This document shows, one piece after another, positions 12,604 to 25,300 of a stretch of DNA of 64,000 nucleotides. Origin of the DNA: Riptortus pedestris (Eukaryota; Arthropoda; Insecta; Hemiptera; Alydidae); the NCBI GenBank assembly GCA_019009955.1, contig CM032228.1, forward strand, positions 175,457,501 to 175,521,500, read 5' to 3'. The notes beneath the pieces are model-generated. The model searched no databases and was not told the origin of the DNA. It worked only from the letters and a program-made list of their open reading frames with translations. The translations under genes were made by a program, and so were the position numbers. Each line of letters starts with the position of its first letter. The stretch's first letter is position 1.

Positions 12604-13546
12604 AGCTATAGGTAAAATCAGACGAAGTGAAGAAGGATTTAGATGGGGAAAATGTAAAAAAAAAATTCAAAATATCTCCGAAATTTGGAATCAGAACAAA
12701 AAATTCTATATGATTACTTATTGTTCTATATACTTTTTCTCTAATGATAATTTTTGTTTTCGGCCTTCAGTTGATTCCTTCACATGGGATTATTATTTAT
12801 CGCTGTTGTAGCACTATTCAATATTATTTCCAACTTTACTTTGAAGTTGCGGAAATATAGGCTTCTTTCTTGTTAGTGGAGAAACAGATAATCTAATTTG
12901 AGATGACAAAGTATGCTACAAATGACGACTTTAGGATTTTTGGAACCACAAAAATCTCCCTAACTGAACTTTCTACAATAGGAGTAGGTAAACGATTTTA
13001 GAATAACGACTGTGGCATAAGTAAAAAAGAATATAAATAATACATAAATGCATTAGGCTTTGGTGAACTCAGATAACAGTAGAAATGGACAAAGTAAATA
13101 ATAATTACGAATTTCGAAAGGAAAATATTATAATAAATTTGCCTTACATCTTCATCATTCGTGACGAGCAAAAAACGTCAAGAATGGTGGGAGAAGGTGA
13201 AAGGCAAGATTCAAATGGAATTTTGTATCTCACCACTCTCCCTGTGATGCTCAGACGGTATAAGTAAATTCTACACAATTTCATCTTGTATCGTCGAAGG
13301 GAAACGAAATCTCACAGAGCAGGAGAACAGGTCCCGGCCAACAACTGCAATGAGATGAAAAGGAGATATAGAGAAATAAACTGACCTATCAACACTAGAA
13401 TTTGTATAGGAATGATGATATCCCGCCAACATGGACAAGTTTATGGAGAGTTTCACGGATTCCTATATAACAAAACCGGACCCAAATTGTGTAAAAGGGG
13501 ACCTATTTGATTGCCACGTACACAAAATTATCCTACATCCTATTAT

Positions 13547-14405
13547 CACTGCAGTAGTCCCTCGTGAGTACAAGAGTGGGCGCATGTCATCTCTCAGATG
13601 ACTTACCACCTTTCCTTATGTATTAAAGTAAGAAGGTTAGTTTTAATTAAGCCTGAACTAATATTTGTATAAAAGTTATAATTGATACATTATATGAAGA
13701 ATAAATACGATTTATATACACACATAAAATATTATACACAATATAAAATTGATATAAACATACACATTATATAGTCAGGTTTATAAAATAAAATAAAATA
13801 GATAGGTAGGTTTACAAAATGAAATATGGCCATTTCCTATATATCATACTTGAGAATTGATCCCCGCAATATTCAGAAAAGAAAAAAAATACTACCATAG
13901 ACCTTCTGGTATTTCTCGATACATTATAAAGTGAACACATTTTATCCAATATGTCCACACCTACCTTGGTTTGATTATAATGTGTTATAATGGAAGGCTT
14001 CTTCTTTTCTCCTGTTCTCTCATTTACTTCTCCATCAAAATGCATACTTGATATAGCCAATACATTTCTAATTTTGGACTTATTGTTTAGGACATAGGAA
14101 ACCAGGGTGCACTCTTTCCTATAAGGGAAGATGCATGAATTTATTTCCCTATTTTTTATACCTTTAAGCTCCCTGTAAATCTGCCACTGCACTACTTACA
14201 CAGGTAGTCTCGCGGGATCTCACAGAAGCCTCAAGGTCATATGCCGCACTGGAGAATCAGAAAACGGTTGAAACAGTACTGGTGGAAGGCTCTAGGGATG
14301 AGGGGAAGGTAGCTAGGGTGGGGGGCTTCCAGGTTCTATCCTCTACTCAGCAGTTCAAAAAATCTCTCCAAGTCATCTCTCAGATGACACTCGACTACTG
14401 CAGTG
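13547..14405 (-). mobile_element. internally deleted piggyBac-like transposon
   Basis: The two ends carry inverted CACTGCAGTAGTC (13547-13559) and GACTACTGCAGTG (14393-14405). Just inside each lies the same hairpin motif GTCATCTCTCAGATGAC, near 13588-13605 and 14372-14388. The enclosed minus-strand frame encodes the C-terminal part of a piggyBac transposase. At about 860 bp it is far shorter than a typical piggyBac of roughly 2.4 kb, so the first half of the transposase is gone. A clean TTAA duplication is not visible at the edges, so the exact boundary may be a few bases further out. Confidence 0.7.
13812..14192 (-). pseudogene. piggyBac transposase, C-terminal fragment
   Basis: This is a 126-codon frame on the minus strand. 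Residues around 85-115 read KKKPSIITHYNQTKVGVDIL, followed by DKMCSLYNVSRNTRR. That is the hallmark segment of DDE_Tnp_1_7 (piggyBac) transposases, in which the last catalytic aspartate lies in the GVDxLD box. The region that carries the first two catalytic aspartates is absent, so the protein cannot be an active transposase. The frame sits between the inverted repeats of a short piggyBac-like element. The methionine used as start is internal to the family alignment and has no special support. Family assignment is firm; expression is not expected. Confidence 0.8.
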
Positions 14406-15085
14406 TTATGAAACATAAAAAATAGTTTAATTACCACAAACAATAGTAGTTGTTGAAAACGGTGATTATTTCAGAAACATCAACTACTGTCACAGAGACA
14501 GGGCCGATGGATTTACATTTATACCCATAATATTACAAATAATAAAAAGATATTGTAACTCGAGTCAGTAGCGATAGCAGTACAGGATGTTTGAATAGAA
14601 GAATCCCACAAGAATAGCAGGCTTAGACAACAGGTAGAGCTGAATTGGGAAAAACGATTGGGATAATAAGGTATAAGGGAAAGCGTAAGGAAGATTACTG
14701 CCCTCGTCCAGGGACAATCTTTCACCATCCGACCAAGATTAAATGGATAACAGATCGATTCTCTTCAGGCCCACCAACTCTTAATTCCCACCTACTCTAC
14801 TCTCTCAGTTTTATTCTCGTTTAATGAGAACTTTTGGAGACGCTTCCTTTACCGAAGTATCATTGTATGCAATAGTGGAAGTTGCGCAGATCAAGGAACG
14901 GGCATTTCCGGAATTAAAAAAAAAAGGACGAGTCTAAAACAACAACAAAATATACAATTTCCATTGGTTATATATCTATAAACAATTTTCACTACCGGCG
15001 TTTCAAAACCTTATATCACTTTTATAAAGGTCTGAGTCAACAATTAAATAGACTACGTACATTTCAAAAACCTAAGGATAAATGA
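14406..15085. other. no recognisable gene
   Basis: No element ends or coding signal were recognised. The 69-codon minus-strand frame at 14519-14728 has no family features. Confidence 0.5.
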
Positions 15086-15550
15086 GAAAGTCCATAATCC
15101 AGGGACTGGGTAAACTAAGACGATGTTTCACGAACTTGTTTAACACGCGCTGATGATCTCAAATCACCAGAAATGGTACTGTAGTACCAAGAATAAGAAA
15201 ACAAGAATCAAAATACCTGCTGGATGTAAGATGTTTAGAGACTCAGTAACTAAATGTAAAATCATTTGATTAGGAATGGAGGTTTACTGATGACTGAATA
15301 TACTCGGTAAATTTCTCTGTTCATTTCCGAGATGCGAATACATTTATAGGAAATTACACTTGTAACATGATTAGTAATATTTCATTTATTGATCCGTCTC
15401 ATAATAAGAGGGATACTTTGATTTTCAAATTTCGGCTCCTTTAAACCCATTCTACCTTTTGACATAGAACATTTAAATATCAATTATGGTAACATAAAAA
15501 AAAATGGCGACCGTTAGAGCGTTAACATACACACACATTCACCCATATAT
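15086..15550 (-). repeat. HINE-like element, copy 5 (truncated)
   Basis: The left hairpin end is present but diverged (AAAGTCCATAATCCAGGGAC, then GGGTAAACTAAG). The body reaches GGCGACCGTTAGAGCGTTAAC and a short CA stretch. The segment after the microsatellite and the terminal palindrome are missing. Confidence 0.6.
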
Positions 15551-16386
15551 AAATATCTATTTTATTTTGATGTATTAGACTCGAATAGCATGGGTGGAAG
15601 CGAGCCTCTAATTTTGAACTGTTTCCTTACTCGAGGAAGAATTGATAAGTTATATTATTTAAAGAAATCCTTGAAATCTGAAGTGTCTTACATACCCATG
15701 GTTAGCCTATTAAAATATAATGAAAATTATTCCTTTTATCTTATTAAGCTCGTTATACACATTTTATCATAGAGTTACACATGTTTTTTAATCCAAAATA
15801 TTTGCGTTCTTTTAGATGTGTTGATAATGTAATATATTAGCAGCTATATATATCAGTTAGTGGAGCAGATATATCTTGGGGTTTTTAAGGTCTTCTCGCT
15901 TAGAAATAGAAGTTTTCTTCAAATTTTATTTCGTGGCTACCTCCCCAAATGGGACTTAGAACCTCGCTATCATTTTACTATCACTTGATTGCGTTGATCA
16001 AGGACTGGTATTTATCACGTTATAAATTGTGAAATCTGGCTTAATTCTGAAAAACAATAAGTCCTAAGATATCGATAGTCCCAATAAATGCAGCCAATAG
16101 TTCCTGCCCTATAATATCGAGAAGGATTATCACCAATACCCTTTGTCAAGAAGCTCAGATTTCCTCTCCACAATTCCATTACTAAATAGAATCCTAAGTC
16201 TATAGGAATAACTAATTGAATCCTATCCTAGAATATTATAATTAAGGAAAACGCAACCCTCTGTCCAATTAGGAATACTTTCCTTGATTACTGTTATCAA
16301 GTAGGAAGGGGTTCCCAAAACTAGAAGATGCATTGATTACCTTTATGTATTTACCATAGTAATAATATTTAGATCCAGAATAAATA
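15551..16386. other. no recognisable gene
   Basis: Unannotated AT-rich DNA. The short plus-strand frame at 15590-15772 has no recognisable motif. Confidence 0.5.
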
Positions 16387-16602
16387 TTATTATTATTATT
16401 TATTAACGTCCACTTTTTGCAACTTAGGCTAATCGGGACGGGTTATCTACAGGTTACCACCCTTTCCTATCCAGGGTGGGATTTTAGGACGTTATTTAAT
16501 GAATTTCGTCACTAAATAATTTCCTTTGCCCAGGCGAGAATCGAACTCGCCACTCTAGGTTTACCATGTGAGATAAAGGTCAACGCTTTAACTCGCATGG
16601 CT
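16387..16602 (-). repeat. tRNA-derived SINE, 5'-truncated copy
   Basis: Same family as the element at 10861-11085. The minus strand carries TTAGCCATGCGAGTTAAAGC, then the B box GAGTTCGATTCTCGCC, the family body and an AATAATAATAA tail. It is flanked by an 8-base AATAAATA duplication at 16379-16386 and 16603-16610. The first dozen bases of the head (GGGGGCTCGGG) are absent, consistent with 5' truncation during insertion. Confidence 0.8.
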
Positions 16603-16610
16603 AATAAATA

Positions 16611-17100
16611 GATATTTAAACACGATAATCAATGTACAATTCTAGAGCGACAGATATTGTCTTCTAAGGATTAATAACTTTCTTTAGGGGAATGCTAAAT
16701 TTCCGAAATAGAAATTATTGTATTACTTTAATTATTACTTGAGCAAAACACTCTTCAACTTACTGACTTCAACCACCAATACACAGACTCTACCCATATA
16801 CACGGACAGATCTGTTTGGGCGTAAAGCTTTTGGTTTGGCAAAAGAATTAAGAAAAGTATTAGACTGAATGTTGGGAGAGCTTAGACTGAACTAAGTGAC
16901 ATAGGAGGGATAATAACACAAAGATAAACAACTGTTTGAGTTCTCCAAAGAATAAACGTATATTGTGTGAACATAAATCTATGCATGACTACCTTTTATA
17001 ATTATAGACAGAAAAAAAAAAGAACAATAAGCTTAAATTAAACCTTAACTTAGGTGCGTTAAAATATATACACTGATACAATCTAAAGGGAGCTATAGAC
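16611..17100. other. no recognisable gene
   Basis: AT-rich sequence with no coding or repeat signature recognised. Confidence 0.5.
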
Positions 17101-17560
17101 AAAGGAAATGTGACTTTGTGAAACAAGATGGCGGCTATATAACTATATGTACACATTGGCCCTTAATATATCTATCTGAGTACTCATTTAAGTTTGCGGA
17201 GACAAGCTAGCTTTATGATTAGGTACTTGCGGAGGCATGCTTCTTCGTGATGGATGAAGTCCTCTTGATCGTTGCGCTGGAACATGTGCTAGCAGCGTTG
17301 GTGAAGCCAAGATGGTGGAGATCAGAAAGGGGAGACACTCTGTATGCTTTCTCTCATGAGGGTGAACTGTAACTGGGCCGTTAGCAAGGTAACGGCGGAA
17401 ATCAGCTGTTTGCAATGGCCTCCTCGATTAGCTGGGCCACAGCCTTCATCCTTGCAGCTGTGTGCGGCGGGGACCTCTCTGGGATGGCTAGTCGAGCGCG
17501 GGAAATTTGAATTAAAAATGCCGACTGAACAAGACAAAAACTGAAAAAGGTACTGGTGAA
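17101..17560. other. GC-rich island of unknown nature
   Basis: This stretch is clearly richer in G and C than its surroundings and contains several CG dinucleotides (GGCGG, GTGCGGCGG, CGAGCGCGGG). It has a YY1/Pho-like AAGATGGCGGC at 17125-17135 and a second AAGATGGTGG near 17311. Overlapping frames exist on both strands (17188-17415, 17322-17585, 17344-17544) but none shows a recognisable domain. It lies about 1.9 kb upstream of the LDLa exon. It could be an alternative promoter with first exon, a conserved regulatory element or an unrecognised repeat; the sequence alone does not decide. Confidence 0.4.
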
Positions 17561-17773
17561 GCGGCAAATGTAGGAGATAATGCATATGACATAGGCCTAC
17601 TTAAAATAGCAGTTTATACACCGCTGAATTGCATGTCATACTCTTGGGACTGTAATACTTAATGGCATTACTATGTACTCTGATTCACTAAGTTGTTTAC
17701 TCTCCTTCAAAAACAATTACAACATTCATCCCTTAATGATTCAGATTCTAGAATAAATTTCAAAATTAAAGAC

Positions 17774-18205
17774 AAAAGTGATAATGATGTTGGTTCCAGG
17801 TCATAAAAACACTGTAAGTATAAACGACGTAGGCAAACTCGCCAAACATGCAACCTATAAAAAACATACCGACCCAACCAGACTAACATTAAAAAATACG
17901 AAAGACAGCATTAAATGAATGACAAAAATATTGGTATAGAACATCAGAAAATCATCTGCGAGAAACAAAGCCATTTACAAGCGTGTGGTCACCCCAACAG
18001 ACGTTACAATAGACGAAACGAAATTGTACTAACGAGACTTAGGATAGGACACTCACATTAACGCACTCATACCTCACGACAAGAACAGAAAGACCTCTCT
18101 GCAGAAGAACATGCCATGAACCATTAAGCATTAAACACATACTAACTGCAGGAGCATTAGATACTCAGAGACTCCACACAACAGTACGAACGTCTTACAG
18201 GTAGG
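17774..18205 (+). pseudogene. LINE (jockey-like) ORF2 3'-end remnant
   Basis: Conceptual translation shows the end of a retrotransposon RNase H domain (VPGH followed by DVGKLAKHA, matching the usual WVPGHxGIxGNExADxLAKxA). Further on comes the C-terminal module RRNEIVLTRLRIGHSH, followed by spaced Cys/His remnants. These features are typical of LINEs that encode RNase H, such as the jockey/I group. Several in-frame stops and at least one frame change show it is dead. The element is 5' truncated here, and its 3' end was not located. Confidence 0.6.
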
Positions 18206-18952
18206 AGTCCACATATCGCCTTTAAAAAATTGAGTTTGTTTTACAAAATTTAGCTACTCTCCTCTTGATTTGAACAGGTGATATTGAATCTTCTAATTTT
18301 AGGCTTGATGCATTCTTAAAGCTAATATTTCTTAAGCCTTTGACATTGCAGAAAGGATTATTTTTTTTTTTTTCAGTCTTCCTCAGAAACGTAGATTCCT
18401 AAATATTCCCCGGACCTGTAATGACTCTATTCAAATATATTTGCTGCTTACATTAAATTATTATAAGGGGATGTTGTAATTTGAATGTTCTAAGAGAGTT
18501 TAAACTATTATGGTCTGGTTTGTACTTTAAAACATTATGAAAAGAAAGTGTCTCCATTTGCTTTGACTTGTCTACAATGACATATGATTTTCGTAAGTCG
18601 ACGAAGAAGTACTGTTGATTAACACCATATTCAATCATTTGCTTAAAGGCAATCATCAGTCAAAGTACTCAAAGGACTCATACATTGTAGAGTTACATTA
18701 AAGAGTAAAAAACTATTTAATATGTATAACTGCGCATAAGTCTGTACATTTTTACAATCAATAAAAGTGTGACTATAACGTATTTTTGTTGTATAATGAA
18801 TATGCTATTTTTAAAATACACCAAGTGTGTTATTGAACGTTATGTAAGACTGGCCAGAGAAATCTATATTTGTGAAAACAATTAATAAAAATTATACGAG
18901 AAACAATTATTTTAAACCTGTGATACTGATAATTTTCTAACACAGTCTTACA
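18206..18952. other. no recognisable gene
   Basis: AT-rich sequence that may include the 3' tail of the LINE remnant just upstream. Nothing else was recognised. Confidence 0.5.
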
Positions 18953-18960
18953 GATGAAAT

Positions 18961-19110
18961 ATTATTATTATTTGTTATTTATTTACGTCTACTTTATACT
19001 AATATGACTAATTGGGACGGGCTATCTACAGGTTACCACCTTTTTCTAGCAAGGATGGACTGAGGATTTTATTTAATGAGTTCGTCACTAAAGAAATTCC
19101 TATTGCCCAG
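18961..19110 (-). repeat. tRNA-derived SINE, head-less copy
   Basis: This copy contains the tail and body of the SINE family (ATTTACGTCTACTTTATACT, then CTAATTGGGACGGGCTATC) but stops at TTGCCCAG, before the tRNA-like head. A GATGAAAT duplication at 18953-18960 and 19111-19118 shows a genuine 5'-truncated insertion rather than later deletion. It ends about 320 bases upstream of the LDLa exon. Confidence 0.7.
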
Positions 19111-19432
19111 GATGAAATAATATCATTCAATTTCACTATAACTTTACACTTTCATTAGCACTTGCAAATATTTGCATATATTTTATTTATCAAAACTTTC
19201 ATACATGTTATTTATCTACTCTAAATCTCTTCGTTTTACTTTTTTTGATCAAAGACGATTTTTTTTTATATCGCTTATCTAGAAATAGAATTCTTGTGTG
19301 TAAGGTGAAGCAATTTAACTAAAGCTATGAGTTTAATATATAAAACAACTTAACTTGTCAGAATTGAAACTAATTTTTTTTTTCAAATTGAAATATCTGA
19401 TCATTATTTTATGTATTGGGTTGTGTTTTCAG

Positions 19433-19599
19433 AATGTCCACCAACGGAAGAAGAAGACGTAACAGAAAGGTTTGCATGTCCCACGCCTGACAGGATGGGG
19501 AGGTACCGATGTATAGATGACCACGTCCTTTGCGACGGATTCATAGACTGCCCTTCAGGGGAGGACGAAGATCGGCAAGCATGCATGTTCTACAAAACG
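19433..19599 (+). CDS. LDLa-domain exon of a secreted protein
   Basis: The exon is bounded by a pyrimidine-containing acceptor (TTGTGTTTTCAG ending at 19432) and a donor ACG|GTAATT at 19599/19600. It starts in phase 1 and ends in phase 0. The frame encodes one LDL-receptor class A module with all six cysteines: C in ECPP, FAC, YRC, VLC, IDC and QAC. It keeps the calcium-site pattern CDGFIDCPSGEDED, so it should be an extracellular disulfide-bonded fold. The module ends FYKT and continues in phase with the exon at 56503. A single LDLa close to the C-terminus recalls the Jelly belly/HEN-1 type of secreted ALK ligand, but I cannot confirm the family and other secreted LDLa proteins are possible. 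The reading frame extends past the donor to 19749 only by chance. Confidence 0.85.
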
Positions 19600-19619
19600 G
19601 TAATTACAAATTATAAACA

Positions 19620-21540
19620 AATTTTTAACTGTTCCTACTATAAGTCCTGGGGTAGAAATAAAACTTACAAAAACAATATAAAATGCGTAGAAACGCAAAT
19701 GCCTTTTGGTATTTGTAAACCTGGATTTAATATGGCGTTTATTTTGTGAGTGCTTTTTATTTTCCAACTTTCTATTATATTGGCTTAATAGTCATTACCT
19801 GTAAATTTTGGTATCCTATTCAGAATTAGTGTGAATTCTTCCCCTTAATTCTTGCATTGACTCTAAATAAAACTCAAATATCGAGTCCCAAAGGGTATGG
19901 AATAAATAAGGTAAGATGTAATATAAACCATTTTTTATTTTCAAGTTTTTAAACTGTTCTCTGGGCATTGGCTATAACACGTCTCTGCTGCTAGTGTTTC
20001 GCCAAGGTCAGCTGCTAATTATCACAATTCTAGGAAAAAATGTGTTTGGTACAATTCAACAAGAGCCTGTGGAAGCTGGCAAGGTAATGTCGAAAACTTA
20101 CAGCAGCAGTAGACCAGCATTCTGTTAGACTATAATAACATTTTTTATAACATTTTTGTTAAATTGAAACTCGTGAATTTGGGCAAGTTAATAAGCTATT
20201 ACATATTCTTACAGGATGAAGCTTTACTTTTCTTGAATTTTCTGTAACAATCAGTATTATTTGAAAATGTTTGATTCAACTGCTCATGATGCCCCAAGTA
20301 GAAACAGCATTGGTGGGAAGGCCATGTGGTGGGTCAGCTTGAACTGTTGTCGAGGCAGTAAAGGCCAGAGATTACAAATTCATTGACACAACTCTCTCAC
20401 GATGCTGAGAAGACATCGGAGGAATGGATAGGAATGCAGCCTCAAAGCCAGTTAGCCATAATGGATTAGCATAAAATGTAATGTAATATTGTTTCAGGTC
20501 ATTAGGGCACTTCATCTATTAAAATGTTTGTTATTTCAGAACATATTAACAAAAATCTTTAACATGTGATATTTATAAAGACTATAAACATTAACTATTT
20601 AAATGTAAGTAGGGCTTCGCAACTAAGAGACTATACAGCTGTGACCCAGTGCATAATGAACTTTTTCCCTCACAGCGTCCATGTCCTCATTACTTGTAGG
20701 TCCTCTGGGTCGATGATGTATATTATCTAGTTTCACGGAGGTTAAGGTATCGCATTTCTAGCTGATATTATATAGGGAAGGAATCTGAGAAATTCTATAA
20801 CAGTAGTAATTGAGCTCCTCTAAGCAGTTTGGTCTGGAATACATTTCATGGGATCAATAAATCAGTAATTGTCCTATAGCCCTCAGCAAGGGAAGTATGG
20901 TTCTAATTAATCAATCGGCATCCCATCTTGATCCAATTCGGGGTATCTCTTGTCCATATTACAACGAAGGACCAGCCCTAAATCAATGAGCAACAAAAGA
21001 CAATATATTCAATGGGTAACTGAGGCATATCTAGAGTTTCGAACACTGCATGGTGGGTTTCAAGTAATGCAGACAAAAGTGAAATTTTATTTTCAGGCAT
21101 GTGTTTTAAATAGAAGGTACCATCCTATAATATTTCTTTTCACAATTGTAGAGTCGACCTCAAAAGATGTTTAGAAATCTATAAGCAATATCAAAATTTT
21201 AAAATATTACAAATATAATTTGGACACTAAAAACAGTAGGAATATTTTTAGAAAAACAGATATTCAATCCATTAACAAATTATTTTGTCTTTATTTTAGA
21301 TGATTGGTTTATTTACCGAAAAACAACAATGCGATCCCAAAACCGATCACTCACACGAGTGCGCGTTAGCGTTGTCGGACGAAATGAGCAGGCATTAAAC
21401 ATAAAAAAAAACCTCAGCTGTACAGGCCGACTACTTAATACTTCAATGTTTTTAGTGTCATGAAATCCCTTAGCAGCATTTTCTTACCTCAAGTTACGTC
21501 ATTATGCAACCATAATTTCTGTTATATTGAATATAAACAG
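19620..21540. other. no recognisable gene
   Basis: Start of the giant intron. Around 20280-20470 the sequence is more complex and somewhat GC-richer than its surroundings, but no frame or element could be identified. The 74-codon frame at 20950-21174 has no motif. Confidence 0.5.
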
Positions 21541-22327
21541 AAAAGGTCCATGACATAGAGCACGTAGCAAATAAGCAGATTTCCTGCTAGCAGTAATATG
21601 CTGCGCTAATGATTTCTACACATCATCTATTATCTATGTCTCCCGTTGGACGAAGTTTATGTACTCAGGAATAGAAAGAGCATCTGAATATTAGATATCA
21701 GGAGGCTCAGTAAGCTGAAACTTGAAGTAACGCATGAGTATAAGCGTGAGTTTAAAAAAGACCTAAAAATTTCAAATATCACAGTTGTTCGGAATGTAAA
21801 CATACAAATACAATCTTTTTTTTTTTTTTTAGTGTAACGGTTTGATAACGTGTTTGGTATTGATAAATAGAAGTCATGTGCCTAGAAAGTAAAATCTGAA
21901 TTAATGGCATTACACTGAACATGTTTGAGTTTATCACATATAGTAAATCTACAATGAAAACCGTATTTTATACTTAAGCTTTGAATAGAACGGTTCATAT
22001 AATATCAGTTCATTGATAATATGAGATGAATTACTGATAACAGAATACTAAAAATTGTAAAGATCTCCGTTAGTATTCAAGATACAGAAGAGCATTTATA
22101 GAACATTAAATGTCTAACAAGATTAGTTATATGAAATTTTTCAATGTAACACTTGATATGGTAAATATTTAGAATGTTCTATTTTCCCCTATAAATCACA
22201 CCTCTTCCCGGTCATTTAGCAGTTAACGAATTGATCTTTAGTTGAAACGCTTATAAATTTAGTTTATCGAAAATGCAGCTTGAGTACAACCTCAATAGCC
22301 ATAATCCCCATTAAGGGAAATGGGCTA
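21541..22327 (-). repeat. HINE-like element, copy 6 (diverged)
   Basis: Old, heavily mutated copy. The left end shows AAAAGGTCCATGACATAGAG and AGCAGATTTCC. The body keeps the AGAACATTAAATG, GAAATTTTTCAATG and TTAACGAATTGATCTTTA landmarks. The central microsatellite is gone. The right end reads CAACCTCAATAGCC, then CATTAAGGGAAATGGGCTAA. Confidence 0.6.
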
Positions 22328-25300
22328 AAATGAATATGGTTTATTTACTTTCCACTTTCAGAATGCTGTCGGGGCTTTAAGATGTTCAGAAACATAGTTG
22401 TAGCAGAAGGGTGTGAAGCAACTAATCCAATTATAATTTGCGTCACTGTAAATGCAGCATCATTAGAGAATTAGAGACTCCGTCTTATAATAATAATTAC
22501 TCCAATTTGGAAGATATTAGGATTTCTAGGTCGCTACTATTAAATCAGTGCTTGGCCAAATTAGAAGACGGCAGGCACGTCGGCGTTCGTCAAAGGAGCA
22601 ACAAATTGTGTCCAAAATATACCAACTTATTCATTAGTGAGCTAACATAAATGACTAAATACCTCATTATTGTACTATAAATTATTACCCAAAGCCTTCT
22701 ACAAATAATATGAATATAAAATATTCTGACTACAATCTTTTAAGTCCCATCGACTGATTCTTGGAGATATCATTTCCACAGGTCTCTACATAATAACTAA
22801 CAGCGCTTAAAGCCTTGCGGTACTTATCTCCCCCAACTCGAAATAACATAAAATAATTTTCTTGCCTACCAGTCGAGCAGTCGGAAAAAAATAAGCAGCC
22901 CAATCAGCTGTTCTTATAAAGACAAAACTGTAGCATAATCGCCATAGAAGTCCATTAATTAGTGAGTAGTGGGCCAAAAGCCATAGCTCTAGCACCTATT
23001 ATACAGTCGAGCACCTGATGATGCCACGTTAGTCCCAAAAGGCCTTGCACTTTAATAAAGAAATTGGTGGGAAAACATTTTGTTATTAAGACTTGTTTCC
23101 CAGTCCATTTTTAAATAATTGGTCATTTTTTATGTCTGTGCTACACTCTCATAGTCCCAAATATCTCTATTAGGAAATCTAATCTTTCCTAGGGGAACCT
23201 TCCAGTTTTCCTCAATGAGAATCCACGTTGCACTGTAATATATCTGTCCAAAAGACCGTATTCTATATGTGCACTATTGCCTTCCAACTGAGGCTGTTTA
23301 ATTGCAGTGCATAGAAACAGCTGATTCTTGACACTATTTTGGATTAGACACCTCCCTTCTCACTACTCCTGCTCCCAACTATCCTTTTCACGCACTTGAA
23401 CTCCCTCAAATCTACAAGACTACCAACCGCCACAATCCTTCTAGAGATCTTTATATAATTGGTCTATCCCATACTCATTTCAAGCCAACCTAATATGACA
23501 ATCACTAATCTAGTTTTTCAGGACTACCACTCCAACGTTATCTCAATCCTGCATTATTTTATATATTACAAATAAATGTGAATGTTTACAATATGTTATA
23601 AATAAATGTTTAAAATATGTGAATTCTAATTAATAGAAAAAAGTCGAAATTCTAAATTAATACTTGCTCATTGTTTATTTTGAAGGTTGTTGAAATTTTA
23701 ATTACAATTGTATAAGGATCGGAAAAATATAAGGTCACAATCACTATTGACAGTTTTTCAAATTCAGCTTTCTTCATCAAACAGCCTCGAGTCATGGCGC
23801 AATTCTATATTTAAATTAATTTCAGTAATAATAGCTAATTCTCAAAGGAAATTCAGAGCAGTTCCTCAACGTTCTCAGGTTTGCGGGTCTTCACTACGAA
23901 GTATCTGCTAGTCGTAGTACTTTTTTGTGTATACATGTCGATAAATAAGAGGATAAACAGATGAAACGAGGAAATAATTTACAATAGTACAAAAAATTAT
24001 AAAAACCATAGGAATATATAAATAGACAGGAAAAGTTATAAGCGGCTTTTAACTTCGGAGAGAGGATTAGTTTAACATAATACCTTGAACATATTAAAAC
24101 ATGGGGTTTCATTTACAGCTTTTGTGATTCTCTTATAAATTCTATATCTTTTATTTTAGAGATAGTTCAATTTGGACCATCTTTCTCTACAAGAGGATTA
24201 TATTTATATATTCAAACAACTGAAGTTTTCAGCTATACACCTTGGAACTATAAGATAAATACTATTCACAATCTCTCAATTTGTCATCAGCTATGAAGAA
24301 TGAGCATTATAAATAATTTTCATTATAACGAAGTTGCATTTTTTCTCGGTTTTTACTTTTTTTTTTATTTCATACATTTTCGGTTTTCAGATTGCATTGG
24401 AATCGTTCATTTCCACTCTCCCTAAAACCATTTAGTCTTGGGGTGAAGTCTAGTCTTGGAATGCCCAAATTTGGTATTTCGGATTATTATAATATCCTTG
24501 TGCACCTCATCTTTTGAACCAAATGAACAAAGAGTGAGAGGGAAGGGTTAGAGAAGGTCGAAAAACATATGTTCAAATTTCTCGGCACATATTAGAGATA
24601 CAAAAAAAAACAGTATAGAACCTTGTTTATCACTAAATTTTTGTTTTTCCATAAGATGCATTGGAACGAAGGTATGGTGTATCACTTTCAAATTAAATCA
24701 TTTTAAAGGAAATATATCCTACATTTTGTTTATTTAATTTAAGCGGAGTACAAGGAACCAATATGGTGCCCACAACAGATTATTTTTCTTTAAAGAGCAG
24801 ACAAACTTCCTATAGTACATAATGGTGCCACGCTAGGACCACATGTCAAGCATAAATTTTAATAGGTAATTCAAAAGGCAATCGTCATTAAAAGTATATA
24901 AAATCAAAAATAAAATAAAAAAATATTTTAGACCCATTCAGCGTCCACTCAGTGTGAAATCAGCCTCGAATACCATTTGTAAAATTTCCCAAATACGAAT
25001 GATAATAAAACAAGATATTATTAATCTGGAACTTCATGTAAGCTTTAAGCTGCCAACATTCTATTCAGAGATTCTATTTCCATCAAGACACACACAATTA
25101 CTCACAGTATTGGGCATAAATATCTGAAACTATTATAAGCCTGATGACCAATAGCATGACGTAATTTATGATGAACTCCAGACGAGAATTATGACACATT
25201 TATAATTACCTATGTAAATGAAACAAAGCCCGCTTTGGTCACATCCGGTAAACAGTAATGTTGACTTAATCTTCCACGTGTGTACCAATCAAATTTCAAC

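Larger units (their letters stand above)
11097..13546. other. no recognisable gene; three microsatellites
   Basis: Contains three separately listed simple repeats and otherwise AT-rich sequence. Frames at 11668-11994, 12196-12387 and 13085-13267 are driven by microsatellite translation or chance and were not called. Confidence 0.5.

Noticed and set aside
16530..16602. Possible tRNA gene on the minus strand
   Set aside because: The tRNA-like head belongs to a SINE with a target-site duplication and repeated family members.
17188..17585. Overlapping frames on both strands in the GC-rich island
   Set aside because: Higher GC lowers stop frequency and lengthens chance frames. None has a recognisable motif.
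19600..19749. Extension of the LDLa frame beyond FYKT
   Set aside because: It follows a good donor site, loses coding character and has no homology-like features. The phase-matched exon at 56503 is a better continuation.
23390..23540. Possible LINE C-terminal remnant
   Set aside because: Only a SHTHF-like scrap resembles the RIGHTH motif. Not enough to support a call.
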